A DNA stretch of 64,000 nt from Anaerolineaceae bacterium UBA1415 (GTDB lineage: Bacteria; Chloroflexota; Anaerolineae; Anaerolineales; Anaerolineaceae). The DNA lies in NCBI GenBank assembly GCA_002305635.1, contig DBPR01000029.1, forward strand, positions 21,624 through 85,623. Reading direction: 5' to 3'. The position numbers and the translations under genes are program-made. This document shows, piece by piece, positions 42,295 to 51,649 of this stretch (positions within the stretch are counted from its first letter, which is position 1; each line of letters begins with the position of its first letter). The notes under the pieces were generated by a model, which saw nothing but the letters and a program-made list of their open reading frames with translations, had not been told where the DNA came from and searched no databases.

Positions 42295-43282
42295 AACGGG
42301 CTTCCTTCAGTCCCGGCAGGCCTTCCAACAGATAAGAGGGTCCACTGCCCTCAACGCAAAAAGACGCGCTGACCGCGCCCGCGATCGCCGCCTGGACGAC
42401 ATCATATTCCTTGCGATAGTTGGCGATAAAACCGCCGTCAAAGGCATCCAGCATGCCGGTTGGGTCGCTGACGCGGCTGGCATAGGCAGGTACGATCCAG
42501 CGCTTTTGTCTGATGCGGGAATAGACCAAAACGCTGCCGTCTTTGGCGTGGATGAGGATATATTCCGGCCCATGACCCGCCAAAATTCGGGCGATCTCCC
42601 ACAGATCGGCGCTGTGCCCCTGGAAAAGGCGAAAAGCCTGTGCCTCAGTGCACATGAAGGCGGTCACATCGGCAATGAGCGCGCGCATTTCCTCCCAAAA
42701 GATCGGGTCCATATAGCAGCTGGTTGCGCGCATCGAGAGGGTCATGATCAGCCCCCCCTTGAGCAGCGAGGGCAGTATCTTGTGGGAAAGGAAATCGATC
42801 GGGCAGATATGCGCCGCGGAAGCCTCCAGAAAATGGGGCGGCAGGTCGGTCACGCGGATGCTGTCCGCCCGATAGTCAGTTTTGCTGCAATAGATGGGGT
42901 AGGTGGGTTTGTAATTCAGCAATTCCGGCGGGAAGGGCAATTGCCTTTCCGCGAAATGTGAGATCGGGTTTTCAAACAGTGCTTTTTGGGCTTCGGTATA
43001 GCTGATAAAAAAGCGATCGTCAATGGCTTCGCTGCTGCGGTAGATGCCCGCGGTATCGATCCCAAGCGATCGAAAATGATCCAACCATTCTTCGGGATAT
43101 TCCTGATCCACCCGCGCAACCATTCCCGTCGAGGCTCCCCACTGCAAAGCAGCAAAACCGGCGTAGCTCAGGTTGCCGCCGGGTTGATCGATGCTGGCGG
43201 GGGCATTGGCAGGGAGGATAAATTCCCGACGCAGACGGCCAAGCATCACGACGTCGGGAACGGGTTTCAACAGTTCGCTCAA
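42260..43282 (-). CDS. PfkB-family carbohydrate kinase-like protein
   Basis: This 340-residue protein resembles the ribokinase/PfkB family: N-terminal PGGNLSYAGFAALQWGA (substrate side, residues about 34-50), and a C-terminal DPTGMLDAFDGGFIANY, equivalent to the usual DTTGAGDAFxGGF. The catalytic base Asp is kept but the anion-hole GAG is changed to GML. The substrate cannot be predicted. The gene ends inside the convergent glutamine cyclotransferase gene and follows the PPK2 gene directly: the PPK2 stop and this start are one base apart. Confidence 0.82.
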   Translation of the reverse strand: MSELLKPVPDVVMLGRLRREFILPANAPASIDQPGGNLSYAGFAALQWGASTGMVARVDQEYPEEWLDHFRSLGIDTAGIYRSSEAIDDRFFISYTEAQKALFENPISHFAERQLPFPPELLNYKPTYPIYCSKTDYRADSIRVTDLPPHFLEASAAHICPIDFLSHKILPSLLKGGLIMTLSMRATSCYMDPIFWEEMRALIADVTAFMCTEAQAFRLFQGHSADLWEIARILAGHGPEYILIHAKDGSVLVYSRIRQKRWIVPAYASRVSDPTGMLDAFDGGFIANYRKEYDVVQAAIAGAVSASFCVEGSGPSYLLEGLPGLKEARFRVLETQVLEL

Positions 43283-44140
43283 TTACTCTTCTTCCGGTTC
43301 CTTCTCTTCATAAGATTGAACCATTTCCAGGACGCGCTGATAATATTGCTCCAGATCAGCAGGTGGAGCGGGATATTGCATCTTCATGCCCACCAGGGTG
43401 TCGCGAACGATGGTAGCGATCAGCAGATTGCGATACCATTTTTTGTTGCTGGGAATGACGTACCAGGGCGCCCACTCCGTGCTGGTCTTGTTGAGCAGGT
43501 CTTCATATGCCAGCATGTAATCGCCCCAGAGAGCGCGGTCATCAAGGTCGCCGGGGTTGAACTTCCAGTTTTTGCTGGGTTCTTCAAGGCGCGCCAAAAA
43601 GCGCCTGGCTTGTTCCTCAAGGTCGATGTTAAGGTAAAACTTGAGAACGACCGTGCCCTCATCGACCAAAAGCCGCTCAAATTCCCGGATGTGTTGGTAA
43701 CGTTTTGACCAAACTTCTTCGGGCATCAGGTTGAGGACGCGCACCGCCAGCACGTCTTCGTAATGGGAGCGGTTGAAAATGACGATCTCGCCTTTACGCG
43801 GGGTTTGGCTGTGAATACGCCAGAGATAGTCGTGCGCGAGCTCCAGCCAGGTGGGCACTTTGAAGGAAGCCACGCGCACACCCTGGGGGTTGACGCCCTC
43901 GAAGACAGCGCGGATCGTGCCGTCTTTGCCGCCAGTGTCCATAGCCTGCAGGACGACCAAAAGGCGCTTTTTCCCTTCGGCGTAGAGCAATTCCTGCAAT
44001 TCTTCGATCTCTTTGTTGAGCTCCTTCAGGGCGGCTTGCCCCGCTTTCTTTTTGCCCTCAAACTCACTCGAGTCGTTGGGGTCAAGATCGGAAATGCGGA
44101 TGGGTTTGTCTGGTCTTACCAGGTATTTTTCAGTATTCAT
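43283..44140 (-). CDS. ppk2: polyphosphate kinase 2 family protein
   Basis: This 285-residue protein is a PPK2 of the short one-domain type: Walker A-like MDTGGKDGTIRAVFEG at about 68, Walker B-like IVIFNRSHYEDVLAVRV near 119, and a lid region with RRFLARLEEPSKNWKFNPGD. These enzymes move phosphate between polyphosphate and nucleoside mono- or diphosphates; class II/III enzymes regenerate ATP or ADP from AMP or ADP. I start at 44140 (MNTEKYLV), preceded by AAGGAGA; the open frame extends 24 codons further. Confidence 0.93.
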   Translation of the reverse strand: MNTEKYLVRPDKPIRISDLDPNDSSEFEGKKKAGQAALKELNKEIEELQELLYAEGKKRLLVVLQAMDTGGKDGTIRAVFEGVNPQGVRVASFKVPTWLELAHDYLWRIHSQTPRKGEIVIFNRSHYEDVLAVRVLNLMPEEVWSKRYQHIREFERLLVDEGTVVLKFYLNIDLEEQARRFLARLEEPSKNWKFNPGDLDDRALWGDYMLAYEDLLNKTSTEWAPWYVIPSNKKWYRNLLIATIVRDTLVGMKMQYPAPPADLEQYYQRVLEMVQSYEEKEPEEE

Positions 44141-44252
44141 GTTCTCTCCTTCGCTTGTTGAGTTGATTATATTCGAGATAAAACCGTTCTGGTTTAAGCA
44201 AGGCGGCTTCATTAATTATAAAGAACGAATGACTTCAATCGTAAAAAAATTG

Positions 44253-44783
44253 TTACGGTTCCACAATAACATCAATATAAGCTGCCACCTGTCTGCCAAC
44301 ATTACCATTGTTTTCCATGACCTGGGTTTTAAACAAAACTCGGACTTCAGCTGGCAATTGGATTTCTTCCAGGTCGGGAACGCCAGCCGGAACCAACATC
44401 ACAGAATCGCCAAACTCATTTGCTTCAATTGTTCTATCAGAAATGGTTGAAGTCACGAGGTTCTTTAACTCTCTCCAACCCTGATTAGTTTCATCAAAAT
44501 AAAAAAAGTAGATGTATTCCCCGTCTATGTATAAAGGAGTTTTATCGTTCGGAATCTCTACTATTACATCAACCAGGTAATTTTTCTTAAAAAGAGTATT
44601 GTCACCCTGCATTAAAGAGATTTTTATACTTTCATTCACATCATCTTTTTCAGATAGTTTTGCCAGTTCATAAAAACCACTATCTTTTTCTGAGAGAGTT
44701 TTACTACATGCTGTAAGCGAAAAACAAAGCAAAAGGATTGTTGCAAGGTTGATTTTAATATGATTACAGAAATTATTTTTCAT
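44253..44783 (-). CDS. small lipoprotein, unknown function
   Basis: This 176-residue protein has a lipoprotein signal (hydrophobic stretch ending FSLTAC, Cys26) and a globular domain of about 140 residues which I do not recognise. It is AT-richer than its neighbours, with many Asn, Lys and AAA/AAT codons. Together with the repeat-filled gap upstream (44784-45325), this hints at recent acquisition. No partner gene is apparent. Confidence 0.65.
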   Translation of the reverse strand: MKNNFCNHIKINLATILLLCFSLTACSKTLSEKDSGFYELAKLSEKDDVNESIKISLMQGDNTLFKKNYLVDVIVEIPNDKTPLYIDGEYIYFFYFDETNQGWRELKNLVTSTISDRTIEANEFGDSVMLVPAGVPDLEEIQLPAEVRVLFKTQVMENNGNVGRQVAAYIDVIVEP

Positions 44784-45325
44784 TCTTCCACCTAAATATT
44801 AGAAATCCAAACACCATTATAAACCGCACTCTTCCATCATGCGCTTGAAGAAACAGCAATTCTCAGTATGGAATAATCAAGCACTTGGTATAGTCTCCTC
44901 AATGGCAGTACACAACCACAAACCGTGTTACTACACAGAGTAGAACATTTAGGGTATGTGTTTAATAATCGGAGTTAAGGACTACAGATGTAGGGGCGGA
45001 CTGCCATGTCCGCCCGATGGTGTGGAAAATTAAATTTCACAATTCCTTGATACTCCAGTAATATTTTATTTATTCCAGACGACGGGCGGGCGCAGCGGCC
45101 CGCCCCTACCACAAAATGTCCTTATAGGCCATTTCTGATCAAAAACTAAATAACATTCGCTTGAGAAAAGGAGAATCCAGATTGCAAAAAATTCATACTG
45201 AGAATTGTTGTTAAAGAAACAACAATGTTTCTTTGATATTTTCTTTCGCTTAATATTTATCCGAAAAAGAGGAAAAATCTCCCCTAACCACTAAACCATT
45301 AGTATTTAACCAAAAGATATTTGGT
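44784..45325. repeat. 542-base AT-rich gap with an inverted pair of REP-like palindromes
   Basis: No gene is visible. Two copies of GTAGGGGCGGRC-N6-GYCCGCCCG occur in opposite orientations, at 44989-45016 and 45083-45110, each an 8-bp G/C hairpin. Such elements are common intergenic repeats. The rest is AT-rich and unremarkable. Confidence 0.75.
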
Positions 45326-46009
45326 CTAATTCCAGCTCGGAGGGGCGGGTTGGGGTTGGCGGGCGCGTTTCTTAAACAAAAAGCCCATTGCCAGGCCAAA
45401 GACAAATCCGCCAATGTGGGCAAAGTAGGCGGTACCGCCCTGGTCGGGCGCGCCGAGCGAACCAAGACCGCTAAATAACTGCAGGAGGAACCACATGCCC
45501 AGTACCACGATCGCCGGCATAAGCCGCAGCTGAGCGAAATACCCGATCGGGATGAAGGTGTAGACCCGGCTGTGCGGATACATGACCAGATACGCGCCTA
45601 ACACAGCCGCGATCGCGCCGCTGGCGCCAACCATCGGAATGGTTGAGCTGGGATTGATCAGGATTTGCAAAATTGCCGCTGCAAGGCCACCGGCGAGGTA
45701 AAAAAGTAAATAGCCGATATGCCCGAGGCGATCTTCGATGTTGTCGCCAAAGATCCACAGATAGAGCATATTGCCCAAAAGGTGCATCCAGCCGCCGTGC
45801 ATGAACATGCTGGTCAAAAAGCTGGAAATATCCCCAGGGCTGATGCCATCCCATAATTTGGCCGGAATAAGGGCATATTGATAAAAAATCTGTTCAATTC
45901 TGCCAGCGTTAAGGAACATCCACAAAAAAACCAGCACATTAATTGCGATCAGCAGGTAGTTTACAATCGGGGTTCGGTGAGTTTTGATCTCGTCACGAAT
46001 GGGAATCAT
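45326..46009 (-). CDS. rhomboid-family intramembrane serine protease
   Basis: This 227-residue protein has six predicted helices, a GGWMHLLGNMLYLWIFG loop/helix 2 with the conserved His and Asn, nucleophile Ser in GASGAIAAVLGAYL, and catalytic His in AHIGGFVFG near residue 200. It cleaves transmembrane segments of substrates in the cytoplasmic membrane. It is transcribed alone or with the upstream plsC, whose stop is 30 bases away. The 3' tail is rich in Arg and Pro. Confidence 0.93.
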   Translation of the reverse strand: MIPIRDEIKTHRTPIVNYLLIAINVLVFLWMFLNAGRIEQIFYQYALIPAKLWDGISPGDISSFLTSMFMHGGWMHLLGNMLYLWIFGDNIEDRLGHIGYLLFYLAGGLAAAILQILINPSSTIPMVGASGAIAAVLGAYLVMYPHSRVYTFIPIGYFAQLRLMPAIVVLGMWFLLQLFSGLGSLGAPDQGGTAYFAHIGGFVFGLAMGFLFKKRARQPQPAPPSWN

Positions 46010-46039
46010 GTTTCACTCCATTTCCAGGCGATAAGATTA

Positions 46040-46723
46040 TTACTGTGAATCCAATAATACCCTTAATTTTGGATGATCGGCATAGAAACCGCGGCGTTCT
46101 TCGGGCAAAAGTGCCGCGATCCGCAGCATGATCTCGGTGGTCGCCAATTCGAGGATGTCTTTTTCGCTCTGACCTTCCGTTGGCTGAGGCAGATCGAAGG
46201 GTTTGCCAAAGATCACCTTCACCTGCATTTTCCTGAGCTTCAAAAAGCGTTTCGCCATATCCGCTGAGCCCAGAACGGCAGCCGGGATAACCTGCGCCTT
46301 GGTTTTCAATGCCAGCAGGGTTGTCCCGGGCTTGCCTTGCATCAGTTTTCCGTCTTTTGAACGCGTGCCCTCAGGGGCAAGGCCAACGATCCCGCCTTTT
46401 TTCAAAAAAGCCGATGCCTGACGAAACGCCTTGAAGTCATAACCCTCACGGCTGATCCAAATCACGCCAAGTTTGTTCAGGAACCAGCCGAAGAATGGCG
46501 CTCGTTCATACTCGCGCGCCACCATGCCGACCACGTCCTTCCGATGGGTTGCCAGCATTAAAAAAGGGGTATCGAGACGGCTGATGTGGCTGGTCGCCAG
46601 AACAAAACCGCCTTCTCTGGGCACGTTGTACTTCCCTTCGACTTCAAGATTTACCAGGCGATCGACCACCCAGCGCAAAAAGTTCATGACGCGCTCGCGG
46701 GAGACCAGAATGTCAGCTGCCAT
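46040..46723 (-). CDS. plsC: 1-acyl-sn-glycerol-3-phosphate acyltransferase
   Basis: This 227-residue protein has the PlsC motifs: HISRLD (HxxxxD motif I) near 47, GVIWISREG motif II near 85, and the APEGTRSKDG motif III near 115, plus VIPAAVLGS (motif IV). It makes phosphatidic acid from lysophosphatidic acid at the membrane. The start overlaps the end of the PrsW gene by 11 bases; Met13 is an alternative. Family membership is clear; the exact acceptor is inferred. Confidence 0.9.
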   Translation of the reverse strand: MAADILVSRERVMNFLRWVVDRLVNLEVEGKYNVPREGGFVLATSHISRLDTPFLMLATHRKDVVGMVAREYERAPFFGWFLNKLGVIWISREGYDFKAFRQASAFLKKGGIVGLAPEGTRSKDGKLMQGKPGTTLLALKTKAQVIPAAVLGSADMAKRFLKLRKMQVKVIFGKPFDLPQPTEGQSEKDILELATTEIMLRIAALLPEERRGFYADHPKLRVLLDSQ

Positions 46724-47897
46724 AGACCACGCTTTGAACTGGTTTTTCCTCTTTGGAAATGTAGACTATCAGCGAAACAAAGCCAAGCGCGATGGTCAGG
46801 CTCAATGCAACCATTATCCCAATCGACAGGATGTTGTTTGGCTCATTTCCCTGAACCGCCGGTAAAATCTGCGTCGCGAAGACGTTAAAATTCCATAGGC
46901 CGTGCAGGAATATCGCGATCAAATAAGCGATCAACGCGCGATAAAACTTTTTGTCACGCCAGGTTTTTGCAACCGCCCAGCCGATCAGGCCGCCGTTGAA
47001 GGTGTGCAACAGGCTCGCCCCAAGCCGACCAAAAATGAAGAAGACCCATTCGTTATCAGGGATCATGACAGCCTGCGAAGCGTACATAGCTCCTTCAAAA
47101 AGGGCAAAAGCCGCCCCGCTCATCAAACCGGCAACAAAACCCTCGCGGGAACTAACCTCCAGACCCAACAAGGGCCAGATCGCCAGCGTTTTAAACAATT
47201 CTTCCGTTAAGGGCGCGACGATCGCAAGGATCAGAAAAAGAGCAAAAATGACCGACGGCTCTTTAACCAATGCTTCTATTTGGCTCATATCCGTCAGGGT
47301 GGTCAGATCAATACTGGTCAGGACGACCATGACGATCAAAATCAGAACCAACAAGACCTGTACGATCATGATGAAAGGCGTAGACATGCCAACTGTCCAG
47401 CTGATCATGGCGGCATCGCGACCGCCGTGCTTTCCCCAGAGTTCGCCGCTTGCCGCGCGCAGCATGGCGATGATCGGAATGGCAATCGCCAAAAACGCCA
47501 GCAAGGCAAAGAGCCAGTCTGGCATGGCAGCGGAATATTCCCATTTTTTGATGGCAATAAGCAATAACGGGAACAAGAGAATGACAAAATACAGCCAGCG
47601 CGCTGAGTTGGCACGCGCTGGCCTGGATTTGCGACTTACTTTTTTGGCACTGTCGATAAAGGTGAGCAATGCCATCAGGGCAAAAAAGATAAAGGTATAG
47701 GCCCAAAGGTAGACGGCCCGGTCTGACGTGCCCCCCAGGGCTGCCCTGAACTCTGCGTTCGGAAGGCCAACCAGCGTTCCCACAGACAGAGCGGCCAAAG
47801 TCAGGAACGTTAGCCCGTTCCAGATCAGATTGAGGTAATGCAACCAATCCGGGCTGGTTCGGGCTGCAAAGTTTTGTTCAAGATTATTGTCAATCAC
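46713..47897 (-). CDS. PrsW-family intramembrane metalloprotease
   Basis: This 394-residue membrane protein has about nine helices and the PrsW motif set: EELFKTLAIWPLL (EExxK type, near 238), FEGAMYASQAV (near 265), HTFNGGLIGWAVA (near 290) and HGLWNFNVFA (near 330). Residues of this kind form the zinc site in PrsW, an anti-sigma protease. No anti-sigma gene is adjacent, though one is in this window at 7339. It overlaps plsC, and its start abuts the stop of the DsbA-cyclophilin gene. Confidence 0.88.
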   Translation of the reverse strand: MIDNNLEQNFAARTSPDWLHYLNLIWNGLTFLTLAALSVGTLVGLPNAEFRAALGGTSDRAVYLWAYTFIFFALMALLTFIDSAKKVSRKSRPARANSARWLYFVILLFPLLLIAIKKWEYSAAMPDWLFALLAFLAIAIPIIAMLRAASGELWGKHGGRDAAMISWTVGMSTPFIMIVQVLLVLILIVMVVLTSIDLTTLTDMSQIEALVKEPSVIFALFLILAIVAPLTEELFKTLAIWPLLGLEVSSREGFVAGLMSGAAFALFEGAMYASQAVMIPDNEWVFFIFGRLGASLLHTFNGGLIGWAVAKTWRDKKFYRALIAYLIAIFLHGLWNFNVFATQILPAVQGNEPNNILSIGIMVALSLTIALGFVSLIVYISKEEKPVQSVVYGS

Positions 47898-49198
47898 TAT
47901 TTTTCGTTAATCACGATGCTGATGATTTCATCACCACGCGGCGCGTCAGGGTTGTTGTCGGCGTCCCGTTCGGTGATCTTCTCAAAAACATCAATACCAT
48001 CAATCAGCTTGCCAAAAATGGTGTAACCGCCATTCAGGGAAGGATAAGGCACATAAGTGATGAAGAACTGGCTGCCGCTCGTCCCGGGCATGCTGCTTTT
48101 GGCAACACCAACCATATAAGCTTCATCGAAGGTCAGATCAGGGCTGATCTCTTCACGGTATTGGTAGCCAGCGCCAGACCAACCGGTTCCGGTGGGGTCG
48201 CCAGTCTGAGCCATGAAGGTGTGATAGACGCGGTGGAAGGTAACACCGTCATAAAAGCCCTTGCGTGCCAGGTAGACAAAGGAGTTGACTGCCAGAGGCG
48301 CGGCTTCGGGATACAGCTCGAGAACCATTTCGCCATCTTTGGTTTTAATGGTGGCAGTGTAGGTTTTGCTCTGATCAATGACCCACTCGGGGCATTCGCC
48401 GGTCATTTGCTCTTCAGCTTTCATGACTTCGATGATGTTGGAGAGGTAATTCCCACGCCAGTCGCCCAGCGGACGGCCGTTTGCCAGCACGGTCGGGGTG
48501 GAGCTGACGCCAGCGTCGAACATGGTCTGGGCACCCTGGGATATCTTGTCGATCACAGCCTGACTTTCCATATCCTTTACAAACTGATCGACATCCAGTC
48601 CCATCTCTTCTGCGTGTTTGGTCAGTTCCGCTTTCAGTTCCTCAGCGGTCATGGGGGCCAGAGTTTCCTGGTTCGAGAAGATGGCTTCGTACATTTCCCA
48701 GAACTTGCCCTGCATGCCAGCTGCTTCAGCTGCCTGCGCGGCCAGAGGCGCGGTCGGGTGCAAAGATTCCAGAGGCAATGCACGATAGACCAGGCGGACA
48801 TCGTCCGGGTACTTTTCCATCACATCCTCAAAGGCCTGAAAAGCCATTCCGCAATAGGGGCAGAAGAAATCGGTATACTCGATCAAGGTGAGCATGGCGT
48901 CTTCGGGCCCTTTGGTGTAATCTTCATCGCTGACCTCAGGGAAGACCGACAGTTGTTGTTTTTGCTCTTCAGTCAATTCCGGGAAGAGGGACTCGACGAT
49001 CGTGCAGGCCATACGCCCGTCTTCGCCCAGCAAAGGCAGATCTTCGGGTGGTGTGGTAGTCTCTCCGGTATCAGGAACAAGCGTTCCCACTTCACTATCG
49101 GTCGGTTCAACTGGTGGCGGTGTTGTCTCTTCGATCTGACAGGCACTGACCATCAGCATCAGAACCAAGGCGATCAGTAGAAATTTTGCTTTTTTCAT
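47897..49198 (-). CDS. lipoprotein fusing a DsbA-like thioredoxin-fold domain to a cyclophilin
   Basis: This 433-residue lipoprotein has a signal with lipobox VSAC (Cys20), an acidic/Thr-Pro linker, a DsbA/DsbG-type thioredoxin fold (about 90-270) with active site CPYC (113-116) and a cis-Pro loop SSTPTVL, then a cyclophilin PPIase domain (about 285-432) with VTFHRVYHTFMAQTGDP and GTSGSQFFITY. The usual FHRV, Gln and SQFFI active-site parts are present. It would join disulfide exchange and prolyl isomerisation outside the cell membrane. No DsbB or VKOR partner is in the window. Confidence 0.92.
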   Translation of the reverse strand: MKKAKFLLIALVLMLMVSACQIEETTPPPVEPTDSEVGTLVPDTGETTTPPEDLPLLGEDGRMACTIVESLFPELTEEQKQQLSVFPEVSDEDYTKGPEDAMLTLIEYTDFFCPYCGMAFQAFEDVMEKYPDDVRLVYRALPLESLHPTAPLAAQAAEAAGMQGKFWEMYEAIFSNQETLAPMTAEELKAELTKHAEEMGLDVDQFVKDMESQAVIDKISQGAQTMFDAGVSSTPTVLANGRPLGDWRGNYLSNIIEVMKAEEQMTGECPEWVIDQSKTYTATIKTKDGEMVLELYPEAAPLAVNSFVYLARKGFYDGVTFHRVYHTFMAQTGDPTGTGWSGAGYQYREEISPDLTFDEAYMVGVAKSSMPGTSGSQFFITYVPYPSLNGGYTIFGKLIDGIDVFEKITERDADNNPDAPRGDEIISIVINEK

Positions 49199-49250
49199 TA
49201 TTCTATCCTTTCGATCAACAGGGCTTTCCGTCCCGTTGTTAACTACAATT

Positions 49251-49865
49251 TTAACCCATCGCGTCGATTACGATTTGACGGATATTTTCCTGCACAAGCT
49301 CCGCGCTTTGGGAGGCATCCACGATGCGCCAGCGCTTCGGATCCTGCGCGGCGAGTTGATGATAACCCTCGCGCACCCGTTCGTGGAAGCTGATCTCATA
49401 GGCGTCCAGTCGATTCCACTCGTCCTTGGCTTTTTTGCGCTTCAAGCCCACCAGAACGTCCACATCCAGCAGGATCGTAAGGTCGGGTTTTAGCCCGTTG
49501 GTCGCGAATTGAAGCATCATCCTGAGCTTTTCCAGGTCGAGCCCATGCCCGTAGCCCTGATACGCCAGGGTGGAGTCGCCATAACGGTCGCAAATAACGA
49601 TCTTCCCATCAGCCAGACTGGGCAAGACCAGTTCTTCCACCAATTGGGCGCGGGCAGACAGGAAGAGCAATATCTCGGTACGGGGGTGCAATTCCACATT
49701 ATCCATGCGCACCAAAACCTCGCGGATCTGGTCGCCGATCTTCGTGCCCCCCGGTTCACGAGTGCATATCACATCGTGACCTCGCGCACGCAAAAACTCC
49801 GCCAATAAGGGCAATTGGCTGCTTTTTCCACTTCCTTCAGGTCCTTCAAGCGTAATAAACATCAT
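49251..49865 (-). CDS. tmk: thymidylate kinase
   Basis: This 204-residue enzyme phosphorylates dTMP to dTDP. It has P-loop GPEGSGKSS at 8-16, the DRYGDSTLAYQGYG motif near 94 and the lid Arg region; REPGGTKIGDQIR near 37 is the family nucleobase-side motif. Start and the stop of the upstream R3H ATPase gene overlap (TAATG), so the two are translationally coupled. Confidence 0.96.
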   Translation of the reverse strand: MMFITLEGPEGSGKSSQLPLLAEFLRARGHDVICTREPGGTKIGDQIREVLVRMDNVELHPRTEILLFLSARAQLVEELVLPSLADGKIVICDRYGDSTLAYQGYGHGLDLEKLRMMLQFATNGLKPDLTILLDVDVLVGLKRKKAKDEWNRLDAYEISFHERVREGYHQLAAQDPKRWRIVDASQSAELVQENIRQIVIDAMG

Positions 49866-51532
49866 TAATCCCGGTATATCCTTACGTAACGGTTTGGATC
49901 TTTCCCGAACGAGCGGGAGACCAAATGGGCTTCCTTTGCCATCTCATGCTGCTCCCGACGGATCGGAGAGGGCATGGGAGCCAAATTAATAAACTTTTCT
50001 CCTGCCTGCACCATCCGAATGGCTTGCGCGGCGGACGCCAAAGCCTCTTCGGTCAGACTAAGGCGGGCCGGGCTTTGCCTTTGCGCAAAAGAGTCGGCCA
50101 AAAATTGTTCGATCTGGCCGCTCGAATTGCTTTTGACCACAAAGATCGGAAGGCCGCGCTCTTCTGCTTCAACGATCGGCTGCAGTCGATCGCGATAATA
50201 ACGGCGTTGGGTCAGCAAAATATCTGCTTCTGCCAAATCTTTGACCACATAAGCGGCAACGCCCATGCTTTTTATGGCCTGCAGCAAGCGATTTCGGGCA
50301 ACGCCAAAGGCAAATATCTTCTTTTCGCCTTCCTGCCGCTCTGGCTGCTCTTCCGGCTCATCCTGCGGAGCCAGAAAATCTTCGTACCGTTCCGCGTGGC
50401 GCTGGGTTCTGCCCGGATAGGGTTGGTTTTGCTGATTTTGGTCAGCAGTCCCGTTGTTTCGTTGAAAAGGAATTTTATCCATGCCGTTCCCTCGGCGCAT
50501 GGCTTGCGAAACCGTCGGCATGTTCGGTCGGGTTTGTTTCAAAATATGAACCTTGCCGTGCTCGTCCCGAAAACGCTCCTCTGGCAAGATCGGATATCCG
50601 CGCAAGATCGAATCGACCGATGCCCCCACATCGGGGTGCACATTGACCCGCGCACGATCCTGAATTTCGACCAGGACGGTGAAAGTTGGTGGGGCTTTGC
50701 GCTCCAAAACTGTTTTTTGAGTGCCGCGTCGGCGTGCTTCGTCATCAGAAAGCGTAACGGAGGAGATCCCGCCCACCAGATCCGAAAGGGTCGGGTTGAC
50801 CAGCAGGTTGTCCAGCGCGTTGCCGTGTGCCGTGCCGATCAATTGCACGCCGCGCTCGGCGATCGTGCGGGCTGCCAAAGCTTCCAGCTCGCGCCCGATC
50901 TCGTCGATCACGATCACTTCGGGGTTGTGATTTTCGACCGCCTCGATCATGACCTCATGCTGCAGCGAGGGTTTCGGCACCTGCATGCGCCGCGCCCGAC
51001 CTACCGCCGGATGAGGCACATCGCCGTCGCCGCCAATTTCGTTGGAGGTGTCCACGATCACGACCCGTTTTTTCTCTGATAAGATGCGGGCCGCCTCGCG
51101 CAGCATGGTCGTTTTCCCCACGCCGGGCTTGCCCAGGATCAAAATGCTCTGACCGGAATCGATCAGGTCTTCGATAATGCTGATGGTGCCATAAACCGCC
51201 CTACCAACGCGGCAGGTCAGACCAACCACCTCACCGCGGCGGTTGCGAATGGCTGAGATACGGTGCAGCGTGCGTTCCATACCGGCGCGATTGTCAGCGT
51301 CAAAGTCGCTGATGCGCCCCACCACATGGTCGATATCCTTTGGCTCCACCACGCGTTCAAGCAAGGCAACTTCGCCTTCGACAAACCGAGCCGTCGGCAC
51401 ACGGCCCAGGTCCAGAATCACTTCCAGTAAATCGTCAAAATGATCGGCGTTCCTGACCGCTTCCGCGATTTCCTCCGGAAAAACGTTCAGCATGGCAGCC
51501 AGATCATCGGTAATGTATTTTGTTTGTGTCAT
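49865..51532 (-). CDS. R3H-domain AAA ATPase (Ycf45/SpoIIIAA-like)
   Basis: This 555-residue protein has an N-terminal domain (1-115), an AAA/RecA-like core with Walker A GKPGVGKTT at 134-142 and VIVIDEIGRE near 210, an acidic/Gln-rich linker (about 350-405), and a C-terminal R3H domain (about 490-555, LAPMPSPIRREQHEMAKEAHLVSRSFG) that binds single-stranded nucleic acid. This family is known from chloroplast Ycf45 and from many bacteria; its role is not settled. It is translationally coupled to tmk. Confidence 0.88.
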   Translation of the reverse strand: MTQTKYITDDLAAMLNVFPEEIAEAVRNADHFDDLLEVILDLGRVPTARFVEGEVALLERVVEPKDIDHVVGRISDFDADNRAGMERTLHRISAIRNRRGEVVGLTCRVGRAVYGTISIIEDLIDSGQSILILGKPGVGKTTMLREAARILSEKKRVVIVDTSNEIGGDGDVPHPAVGRARRMQVPKPSLQHEVMIEAVENHNPEVIVIDEIGRELEALAARTIAERGVQLIGTAHGNALDNLLVNPTLSDLVGGISSVTLSDDEARRRGTQKTVLERKAPPTFTVLVEIQDRARVNVHPDVGASVDSILRGYPILPEERFRDEHGKVHILKQTRPNMPTVSQAMRRGNGMDKIPFQRNNGTADQNQQNQPYPGRTQRHAERYEDFLAPQDEPEEQPERQEGEKKIFAFGVARNRLLQAIKSMGVAAYVVKDLAEADILLTQRRYYRDRLQPIVEAEERGLPIFVVKSNSSGQIEQFLADSFAQRQSPARLSLTEEALASAAQAIRMVQAGEKFINLAPMPSPIRREQHEMAKEAHLVSRSFGKDPNRYVRIYRD

Positions 51533-51649
51533 TCTTTCGTTCTTTTAATGCATGCGCCATTAAACGCGCAAAGTTAATTTGTCTGCAATCATTCTAACTT
51601 ATTCCAGCAGTTTTTTCGCCCCTTTGAATAGTTTCTTACGGAATTTTTA

